Source: Clostridium sp.
GTDB lineage: Bacteria; Bacillota; Clostridia; Lachnospirales; Lachnospiraceae
DNA length: 14,201 bases
Direction: 5' to 3'
NCBI GenBank assembly: GCA_023664325.1
Contig: JAMPFS010000063.1
Span: 1-14,201 of the forward strand
Shown here: positions 1-7,600 of the stretch, piece after piece
How the letters are laid out: every line of letters begins with the position of its first letter
How positions within the stretch are numbered: the stretch's first letter is position 1
Made by a program: the position numbers and the translations under genes
The notes under the pieces: model-generated
Database searches by the model: none
Told to the model about the DNA's origin: nothing
The model's input: only the letters and a program-made list of their open reading frames with translations

Positions 1-108
1 AAATAAGAAATAGCCGTCCTGCTCTCTGGTAAAGTTTAGGACAGCTATTTCTTATAGCTAAAATTTTACCGGATCGGGTAGTTGCCCCTACCTTCCGGAT
101 GTCTTGTT
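1..108 (-). ncRNA. Candidate ~105-nt structured RNA (small RNA or attenuated leader)
   Basis: A strong leftward promoter at 115-142 predicts an RNA starting near 108. The RNA would first form a hairpin (CCGGA 94-98 with TCCGG 69-73, and GGTAG 88-92 with CTACC 77-81), then a long terminal stem at 3-55, ending in a U-containing tail at the window edge. The segment at 61-70 can pair with 28-37 in the terminal loop at 9 of 10 positions, so a second fold is possible. No convincing ORF lies inside. It could be a stand-alone small RNA, perhaps an antitoxin for something to the left, or the leader of a gene beyond the window controlled by attenuation. I recognise no known riboswitch class. Promoter and stem are seen directly; function is inference. 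Confidence 0.55.
3..55 (-). terminator. 18-bp terminal stem-loop of the leftward RNA
   Basis: Arms 3-20 and 38-55 are complementary over 18 positions with a single G-U pair, and the loop is 17 nt (21-37). In the leftward RNA the stem ends in UAUUUCUUAUUU, a fair intrinsic-terminator tail. The same stem could partly act in the rightward direction. Confidence 0.65.
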
Positions 109-114
109 AAGTAT

Positions 115-142
115 ATTATAACAAATTATGCTGAATTGTCAA
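115..142 (-). promoter_or_regulatory. Sigma-A-type promoter for the leftward RNA
   Basis: On the minus strand TTGACA (142-137) is followed after 16 nt by TATAAT (120-115); both hexamers match consensus perfectly. It is divergent from the antitoxin promoter at 179-207, with about 36 bp between the two -35 boxes. Confidence 0.75.
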
Positions 143-178
143 TTTATCTCTGTGCGCAGAATTTGATTCCATTGAACC

Positions 179-207
179 TTTACAAATCTGCCAGCCAGTG
201 TTATAAT
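179..207 (+). promoter_or_regulatory. Promoter of the antitoxin RNA
   Basis: TTTACA (179-184), a 17-nt spacer, then a consensus TATAAT (202-207). The predicted start is near 214. It faces the toxin promoter at 483-511, so the two transcripts converge on the hairpin at 257-304. Confidence 0.7.
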
Positions 208-213
208 ATCAGC

Positions 214-305
214 AAGAGGAGCAACCGCCCACAAGGGGTTGACCGAATTTATAAGATAGCAATGCCACCCTGTTACCGCTCAAAGTACAAGGGTGGTTTT
301 GCTAT
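214..305 (+). ncRNA. Candidate antisense antitoxin RNA of a type I toxin-antitoxin pair
   Basis: The RNA predicted from the 179-207 promoter is about 90 nt long. It begins near GGAGCAACCG (218-227), folds a small hairpin (CAACC 222-226 with GGTTG 237-241) and ends in the large stem-loop at 257-304. It overlaps the expected 3' end of the toxin mRNA, which is read from the other strand. It also carries CACCCTGT (266-273), which recurs at 453-460 inside the toxin leader and so is complementary to that leader. In Fst/par systems the regulatory RNA likewise converges on the toxin mRNA, shares a bidirectional terminator and pairs through repeats near the toxin 5' end. A small open frame crosses this region but has no ribosome binding site and appears incidental. 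The RNA itself is predicted, not observed. Confidence 0.6.
257..304. terminator. Shared stem-loop between antitoxin RNA and toxin mRNA
   Basis: TAGCAA (257-262) pairs with TTGCTA (299-304) and CCACCCT (265-271) with AGGGTGG (290-296), separated by a two-base mismatch; the loop is 18 nt. It lies just past the toxin stop codon (315) and at the end of the predicted antitoxin RNA, so it could serve both strands. Neither side has a long U-run, so termination efficiency is uncertain. Confidence 0.55.
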
Positions 306-314
306 GTAAAGCAG

Positions 315-416
315 TTACTTACAAAACGTAAAAACGAATGTAAGCAATGCCAAAAGGAATAACCCGAAGGTCATTAAGTCCTTAAAATCAAAATTATGAT
401 GATTCTGATTTTTCAT
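315..416 (-). CDS. Small hydrophobic peptide, putative holin-like type I toxin
   Basis: This 33-residue frame encodes MKNQNHHNFDFKDLMTFGLF and ends in a hydrophobic run closing with FTFCK. A polar, His/Asn/Asp-rich start is followed by the LMxFGxFxLALLTF core typical of short 'putative holin-like toxin' peptides of Firmicutes, which are thought to insert into the membrane and depolarise it when made in excess. I chose the ATG at 416-414 because GGGGGTG sits 6 nt upstream; the ATG two codons earlier abuts that site and is too close. The ribosome binding site is buried in a hairpin (426-446), the leader shares repeats with an opposing RNA, and the transcript ends in a shared stem-loop. Family assignment rests on motif recognition only; the type I arrangement is inferred from layout. 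Confidence 0.78.
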   Translation of the reverse strand: MKNQNHHNFDFKDLMTFGLFLLALLTFVFTFCK

Positions 417-425
417 AGGCATCAC

Positions 426-446
426 CCCCATTCTTTGAGAATGAGG
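426..446 (-). promoter_or_regulatory. Hairpin sequestering the toxin ribosome binding site
   Basis: In the toxin mRNA, CCUCAUUCU (446-438) pairs with AGAAUGGGG (434-426) across a 3-nt CAA loop: nine pairs, one of them G-U. Four of the five G residues of the Shine-Dalgarno sequence are inside the stem. Type I toxin mRNAs such as Fst commonly hide the ribosome binding site this way to delay translation. Confidence 0.65.
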
Positions 447-482
447 CCAACGCACCCTGTAACACGGTTGCTCCATATGATA

Positions 483-511
483 ATTGTAACACTTTTTCTG
501 GGTTCTGGTAA
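483..511 (-). promoter_or_regulatory. Promoter of the toxin mRNA
   Basis: TTACCA (511-506), a 17-nt spacer, then TACAAT (488-483) on the minus strand, immediately past the stop codon of the Rpn-family gene. The predicted RNA starts near GGAGCAACCG (474-465), the same ten bases found near the start of the opposing RNA. Both hexamers are imperfect, so read-through from the upstream gene is an alternative source of toxin mRNA. Confidence 0.5.
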
Positions 512-512
512 T

Positions 513-1487
513 CTATTCCTGCGGAAGCTGGTAACCCAGATTCATCATGTTTGCCTTTAGTTGTTCAATGGGGATATTTAATTCTTCTGCCCCTTCTGTT
601 AATGTTATAAGACCTTTCTGCACTAAGGAATATACTGTTGTATAACTGCCTTTTTCTATGCCCTTTGACTCACCCTGCATATATGATTTTTCCGCTATGC
701 TTTGCCCTAATCCGCTCATATTTTTCACTCCTTCCATTACCTTTTGATTATCATTTACATCAACATATTTGTTTATCCGCTGGATATCGCTTTGAAAGAT
801 TCCAGTCAGATAGTCAAATAGCTGGTTTTGAGGTGATTGTTCATCATTTCCTCTTCTGATTATAACCACTGTCATTAAGTCATAATCTTGTTCCGGTTCA
901 TTTGTGTTTCCAATTAAGTCTTTCTTTGTAACAGCATATGATGATACTGTGTTTTGGAGTTCCCGTGGTATGTTTTCATTACACACCCAAATACTATATA
1001 CTTTTTGTATTTGCGAATAATCTGTCGTTTCAGTCAAAATGCCTAACTGGGAGCTTATTTCTCTTGCTCCGTAAAAGATTCCTCTTTTAATAAGTGGATA
1101 TTTAGGATTGCCCGGCTGATAATCATTTTGGATCTCAAAATCCATATGAAGATAAACTTTCATTTTCTGTGTCGTCAGTTTTGGGTTAATGCAGATAAAA
1201 TGTTCATCATAACGGGTAAGCTTTTCACCAAGAGAATTTAATTCCGTAGGCAATTCCTGGACTTTATCTGCTAGTTTTGATACCGCATCGACCGGATCGC
1301 TCACTATGCTGCTTTTGTCAATATATGATATTATTTCCTGAATGGTGCAGTCCTTATATTCTTCCACTACTTCATGTAAAATAGGAGCCAGAATTTCCGG
1401 ATTGGAAAATAATTCCTTAGAGGCTTCATCATATTTTGCTCCAAGTTCTTTCGCTGCCATAATTTGTATTTTTGTTCCAGTATGCAT
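513..1487 (-). CDS. Rpn family / PD-(D/E)XK nuclease-family 'transposase' protein
   Basis: A 324-residue protein resembling the Rpn-like PD-(D/E)XK proteins common in Lachnospiraceae. Numbering from the chosen start, the N-terminal motif YDEASKELFSNPEILAPIL (19-37) matches the family's opening helix; a nuclease core follows, with a Tyr-Asp (93-94) and the segment MDFEIQ (115-120), where Glu-x-Gln takes the (D/E)xK position. IKRGIFYGAREISSQLG (133-149) and KVYSIWVCNEN are further signature stretches. The tail (about 280-324) is a helix-turn-helix-like segment, LTEGAEELNIPIEQLKANM. Rpn proteins are DNA endonucleases linked to recombination, not true transposases. The ATG at 1487 is preferred over the GTG at 1502 because AAGGA stands 7 nt before it. 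The stop codon abuts the toxin promoter. The canonical catalytic Lys is not evident, so activity is unproven. Confidence 0.85.
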   Translation of the reverse strand: MHTGTKIQIMAAKELGAKYDEASKELFSNPEILAPILHEVVEEYKDCTIQEIISYIDKSSIVSDPVDAVSKLADKVQELPTELNSLGEKLTRYDEHFICINPKLTTQKMKVYLHMDFEIQNDYQPGNPKYPLIKRGIFYGAREISSQLGILTETTDYSQIQKVYSIWVCNENIPRELQNTVSSYAVTKKDLIGNTNEPEQDYDLMTVVIIRRGNDEQSPQNQLFDYLTGIFQSDIQRINKYVDVNDNQKVMEGVKNMSGLGQSIAEKSYMQGESKGIEKGSYTTVYSLVQKGLITLTEGAEELNIPIEQLKANMMNLGYQLPQE

Positions 1488-1563
1488 ATGGTTTTCCTTC
1501 ACTTTCTGATTATCATACCAGATTATATTAAATATTTAATAATTTTGTATTTTTTACTCTTTT

Positions 1564-1593
1564 ATTATAATATATATCCCATAAAATATGCAA
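1564..1593 (-). promoter_or_regulatory. Probable promoter of the Rpn-family gene
   Basis: TTGCAT (1593-1588), 18-nt spacer, TATAAT (1569-1564) on the minus strand, about 75 nt before the start codon. The interval is very AT-rich and other -10-like hexamers exist, so the exact site is uncertain. Confidence 0.4.
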
Positions 1594-1651
1594 CAGGATT
1601 CCCTTAAAATTCTCTGTAAAAATCATTGCAATATTTTGCCAAAATTACAAA

Positions 1652-1673
1652 GGCAGGGTATTTCTACCCTGCC
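1652..1673 (-). terminator. Terminator of the giant adhesin gene
   Basis: GGCAGGGTA (1652-1660) and TACCCTGCC (1665-1673) form a perfect 9-bp GC-rich stem with a 4-nt loop, 18 nt past the adhesin stop codon. On the minus strand it is followed by UUUGUAAUUUUG, an interrupted U-tract. It separates the adhesin from the Rpn-family gene, suggesting separate transcripts. Confidence 0.75.
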
Positions 1674-1691
1674 CCTGCTGATATTAGAATC

Positions 1692-4600
1692 TTAGATTGG
1701 GAATACATCTTTATGTTTCTTCTGTTTCTTTTTCTTTGTATAAACATATGCCCCAAAGCTTCCGCCTGCGATAAGCAGCAGGAGAAGGATCAGCATCCAT
1801 GAATCTCCCGTTTTTACTTTCTCCGAAGGTGTTCCCGGGGTGCCGGTTGTCTCGCCCGGTGTCTTAAATGTGACCGTCTGCTCTTTATCCTTGATATCCG
1901 TATGCTCCGCTACCTTGATATCTTTGTAATAAAGCCTTTCAAATACGACCAGCGTTTCAGCATTGGTAGAATCAAACGTAAAGGTAAGCTTAACCGTTCC
2001 ATTTGCTTTTTTCGGTGTAAATGTCTTCTTGGCAGTGACTTTCTTGCCATTTACAGTAAATGCTTTTCCGGTCTTTTTATCCATTAAAGTACCCTTAACC
2101 GTATACTTTTTGCCGGGAACAAGGTTGGTATATTCCACCTTGTCAACAAGCTTTGTGTCTTTCTTCCCTACTGCCTCGCTCTTGCCGTCAACCGATGCTT
2201 TGGTGCCAATTTTAGGAACATATACTGTCTGTTCTGTGTCTTCAATATCCTCATGTTTTGCGATAACGGTTGTGCCATAATAAAGTTTTTCAAAGGCAAC
2301 TATGGTCTTTCCGTCAAAGTCAGTTGAATCCAGATTAAACTTAATCTGTATTTCCCCTGCGCTTGCTTCCGGTACAAATGCTGTTTCGGAAATATATTCA
2401 TTGCTCTGTCCGAATATATCCGTGATTAAGGTTGCTACCGGGTTGCCAGTCTTAGATGACTTTAAGGATTCCTTTGTTTCCTTATCCATCAGGATACCGC
2501 TCATGACATAAGTCTCACCCGGGGTAAGCCCTTCATAGGAAACGGTATCAATAATGGTTGTAGTTCCTTCTTTTGCCACATGAATCTTGGTTTTTCCGTC
2601 AATGGCAGTGGTATGGATATTAATAATATTCACCGTCTGGTCTTTATCATCCAGATCTTCATGCCTGCCGACAAGGATTCCGTTTGTATATAAGTCTTCA
2701 TATACGACAAGGCTGTGTCCTGCATAACCGGTTGAGTCAAACACGAAATCCAGTGTTACCGTTCCGTCTGCCGCTTCTGCAGCAAATTCCGTTTCCGCAG
2801 TTACCGGTGTCCCGTCTGCATTAAGGACGGCTGCCTGTGTTGTTTTATCCATTAATGTGCCGGAAACCCTGTATGTCTCTCCCGGGATTACGTTCTTATA
2901 ATCTACCACGTCACGGATAACCGTTTCCGTGCCTGCTTGTGCATAATGCATCTTATTGTCTGCATCCGTAGCAGTTGTATGGATATCAGGGAAGTGAACG
3001 CTTTGCCCCTCATCCTCTATATCTTTATGCTCCGCAACGGAAAATCCATTGATGTAAAGTTCTTCAAATGCAACCGTCGTAACTCCGTTAAGCTCGGATG
3101 CATTGACTTCAAATACAAGATCAACAGAGCCGTCCGCTTCTTCCGGTGTGAATACCATACACACGGCAGTCCCGTCAAGTGCTTTCAGGTCATCTTCGTA
3201 AGTCTCTGCAAATACCGGCTGTGTGCCGTCACTTAAGCTGCCCCAGTCAAATGTGCCATCAATCACCTTACGCTTATTCACAATCGCATCTACAACGCTT
3301 TCCGGCTCGGCATCTGCTGCATTTTCCGTATCTTCCGTATTTTCATCTTCCGTTTCTTCCGCATCATCCGCAGATGCAGCAGGCTCCTGGTTAAGAGCTT
3401 CCTCATCAAGCCCGTCATAATATGCCTTTAATACGGCATTCACCTTATCTGCCGCTTCTTCTTCCGATGCAGATATGCTTACCACATCCTCTTCAAGCTG
3501 TAATATCTGGTTATTCACCAGCCGGATATATTCCGGGTTCGTGTTATCGGTAACCACTCCGTTTGCAACTGCCTTATCCGTATCTTCCGGAACCGTCTGG
3601 TTATTTTCGGATGCATATACCCACCATGAAGCAAATACGTTTCCATGTTCATCCGGTGTGCCGATCAGTTTGTAATAACCTGCTTCGATGTCTTTGCCGA
3701 CAATATAAACTGCTTTATCCGTCTCAGGCTCTTTCTCCTGTTCTTCTTCCGGATTGGCCATGGCATTATTTGCTGCGATCGTCTCTTCCAGTTTTGCCAT
3801 AATGCTTTCTGCGTTATCGGCATTTTCAAGCTTAACAGGCTCATTCGTTGCTTTATTCATTAACTGTCCTACCAGAATATAGGTATACCCCGGTGCAAGC
3901 TTCTCATACTGGACAGTATCCGTAAGGGCTGCCTTATCTTCCGCAAGGCTTAGATGCATCCCTTCTTTATCTGTTAAGGTTGTTCCAATCTTAGGGATAT
4001 ATACCGTTTCATCTTCATCATCAGGGTTCTCATGCCTGCCGACCTCAAAGCCCTTATAAAGAAGCTTTTCAAAAGCCACAAGCCTATGCCCTGCCAGTTT
4101 TGATGTGTCTACGTTAAATTCGATCTCAACGGTTCCCGTTGTATCCTGTGCAACAAAGACCGTGCTTGCCGTGATATCATTTCCATCTGTATCCTTAAGG
4201 ACTTCCCCTGTTTCCTTGTCATAAAGCCGTCCCGTTATGGTATATTCTTCGCCTGCAGTCACATTCGCATAAGCTACGGTATCTTTAATAACTTCTTTTT
4301 CGCCACTCTTTGTTACATTTAACTGGTTCTCACCGTCATAAGCCAGTGTACGGATATTCGGGAAGTGGATCATCTGCCCCTCATCCTCAATATCCTCATG
4401 GCTTGCAATAAGATGCCTTTCCTCCGTCTCGGTCACTTCCGTTGTCACTTCTCCGGTTTCAAGGTTTTCGATCTCTTCTTCGCTGGCTGACGTTATGATG
4501 ACATACATACGCTCATATGCAACAACGGTATATCCTTCCATATGGCTGCCATTAAACTCGTATGCCACGTCTACCGTTCCGTCTGCTTCTTCCGGCATAA

Positions 4601-7600
4601 ATTCTGTCATTGCCGTGATCTCATTGCCTTCCGCATCCAGTGCTTTTTCTCCGGTTGCCTTATCCATCAGACAGCCTTCTACCTGATACTTAAGCCCCGG
4701 AATAAGGTTCTGGTAAGCTACCGTGTCTGTAATGGATACGGTTTCCCCAAAGCATGACATTTGTGAGCCGTTTTCCGTGTCTTTTGCAGTCGTTCTTATG
4801 CCTGGGAGATAAATTGTCTCTGCTTCATCTTCCATATCACTGTGTTCCGCAATATCCACATCCTCATATGTGGTATCCCCGTTATCATCTGTCACAGCCT
4901 TTGTGATATACAGGTTTTCAAATGCCACAAGCGTATGGGAATCCATGCCCGTGCCGTCAAAGGTAAAGGTTACATCCACAGTTCCCTCGGTATCTTCTGC
5001 CGTGAACTGTACGGTTCCGGTTACCACATTGCCCTCTGCATCCTTTATGGTTTCTCCGTCTGCCTTGTCAACAAGGGTTCCGGTCATAGTATAAGTATAG
5101 CCTGCAATCACATTTTTATATACCACGGTATCCTTAACCGTGACAGTATCATCCGCATATGACATCTGCGTGCCGTTTTCTTCATCATAGGCAGTCGTTC
5201 CGATCTCAGGGAAATGGATGGTCTGTGCCGCATCCTCAATATCCTCATGCAGTGCAATCTCAAAACCGCCCTTTGTGACATACTCAAATGCAACCAGTGT
5301 CTTGCCTGCTAATGTTTCCGCATCAAATGCATACTCCACATCTACCGTGCCGCTTGATTTCGTAGGCTTAAAGCTTTCTTCTGCCGTAATCTTGCTGCCT
5401 TTATCATCCCTTGCATAATCAAGGGTTTCAGGATCGACCAGATAACCCTTTATTTTATAAGTCCTGTTAGGCTCCAGATTCTTAAAGGTGATAACATCCT
5501 TAAGCTTTGTATCCTTTGCCGCCTTTGCCAGATGATCTTCTGATCTGGTATCCGTAAGCTCTGTCGTAATCGCAGGGAAATGGATCTGCTGGTCTTCATT
5601 TGCCGGATCCGCCTCTTCTACCAGAAGTTTGCCGTCCTTATCATACACCTGCTCATAAATGACAATGCTTCTGCCCGCATATCCGGAAGCATCAAAGTCA
5701 ATCTCTACTTTTACCACACTGTTGACGGCTTTTGATACAAAAGTCTTTTCAAGCACGGCTTCTGTGCCGTCTGCATTTAAAAGCAGCTCTCCCGTATCGG
5801 CATCATGGACAGATGTCACAAGCTTAAACGTCTCTCCTTTTGCAAGACCGCTGTATAATACTTCATCGACAATAACTAATTCATCATTTGCAACGGCATA
5901 GTGTGAATCCGTATCCTGTGTAAGAGCTACCGTATTCAGCCCATAATCCGCATTGTCATATGTCCCCAGATCCTTGTTATAATAATTATCAAATGCCTGA
6001 ATGTTAAATGTGTCAGAGAATAACCGTAAGCCTTCATTCGCCTCACACCGAAGCTCCTCGATCGTATAATTACCGGCAATAAAGGCACCTACCTTGATTT
6101 CATTATTCTTTCCTGCATAATCAAATATTTTTGCATCGGCATATTTTAAGGCATCTGTCTCTTTAAAGCCATAGTACCATGTGCCGATCAGCTTTGCCCC
6201 ATTCCGGTTTTCCGTAAGCCCGCTCTTGTCAAGCTGATAATACGTTTCCCCGTTCTTTTCATATGTGGTATAGTTATCCCCATAATTGGTATTATTCCCA
6301 TGTGGCGTATAATCCGATGCGCTGTCATAATAACCGCTTTCATCTGTCCATACGACATGGCTTTCCACCTCATTGCCCTCGTCATCCAGAAGCGTGATCC
6401 GGAACGGTACATTGGCAAGAAGCTTGCTGTCAATCTCGCCCTCTTTCTTCTTTGTGAAGTTGATATCATAGCGGAACCTTACATCCGGCACTTTCTGGTC
6501 TGCCGCAAACGTAAACCCATCTGCCTCCGTCTTATTGCAGGAATACTCCGTTGTATGTTCCCCTGCTGCATGGATAAAGAACCTTACATCCGGATCAAAT
6601 TCGTGTACCGTATAATAATTCTTTGGTGCTTTTGTTTCATATAATTCATAATAGATCCCACTGTCTTTCCCGCCTGTATACGGAAGCAGGTCTGCCGGTG
6701 AGGTAAAATTGCCATCCTTATCTGTGGTAAATTCATATACGGTATCGCCATTATGGAATGTTTCCGCTGCAATATCCAGTTTTCCATCCTTATTTTTATC
6801 TACCACAACCGGCTTATCATTCACCGTATTACGGTATACCAGCTTAAAGGAAGCCGTCATGTCATGATTGTTGGTATCATTCGTTTCCCAGTCTACCTTA
6901 TGCACTTCAAAGCCTGTCCTCTGTACGGCATTCTCTAAAGTATTAAGCGGTGTATTGCCGGATATTTTTGTATCATCAAATCCCTTAACGGAAGGATATG
7001 CTGCTGTGTAATGCGACTGGACTGTTGAGGCAAAGGAATCCATGCCAGACCATGCCACTTCATAATCCTTTGTTAGTGTGAAATGAAGCTCATTATTGGT
7101 ATCCAGCCCATAAGCATCCTTTACCTTCGTGTTTTTGTATCCCGTTCCTGCGGTCTTTTCCCGTATGATATAAGAGCCAAGGCGTAATGCCCCGTCTGCC
7201 TGTGTGTCTGCCCCGCTGAACCATGCATAGTTATTGGAAGCATTTAAGGTAAATGTTTCCATGACTGCCTCATTTTCATACGTCTTATTCTTATATACGA
7301 CCGGCTGCCCTGTATTATTTACCAGTTCAAACGTGGCATTCAGGTCGCCCGCACCCTGTCCGGTCGCTGCATCCAGTTCATTGTCATACTTCTGCATGGC
7401 AAAAGAACCGGCAGACGGCTCATTCTTAAATACTGGGCCGGTGATAATGGTGCCTTCTCCGGCAGTGCTGCCGACCGTAAAGGTCTGCGTTACAGAGTTC
7501 AGCCTATAATTATTAGGAGCCTGAACCTCCTTTATGGTATAGGTTCCGGCTGATAACAGATACGGTGCTGAAGTAAAGTTGCCGTCCTTATCCGTCTTAA

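Noticed and set aside
1..120. T-box or a named riboswitch for the leftward RNA
   Set aside because: There is a promoter, hairpin and possible alternative folds, but no T-box AGGGUGG element nor any aptamer core I can recognise.
82..309. A 75-codon rightward open frame at the left edge
   Set aside because: It has no ribosome binding site, its sequence is not protein-like, and it crosses promoters and the hairpin of the predicted antitoxin RNA.
1485..1502. GTG at 1502 as start of the Rpn-family gene
   Set aside because: The AAGGA between the GTG and the ATG at 1487 is well spaced for the ATG, while the GTG has only a weak upstream purine run.
1866..5950. CRISPR or minisatellite array
   Set aside because: The periodicity of roughly 350-400 bases is that of divergent protein domains in an open frame, not short identical repeats with spacers.
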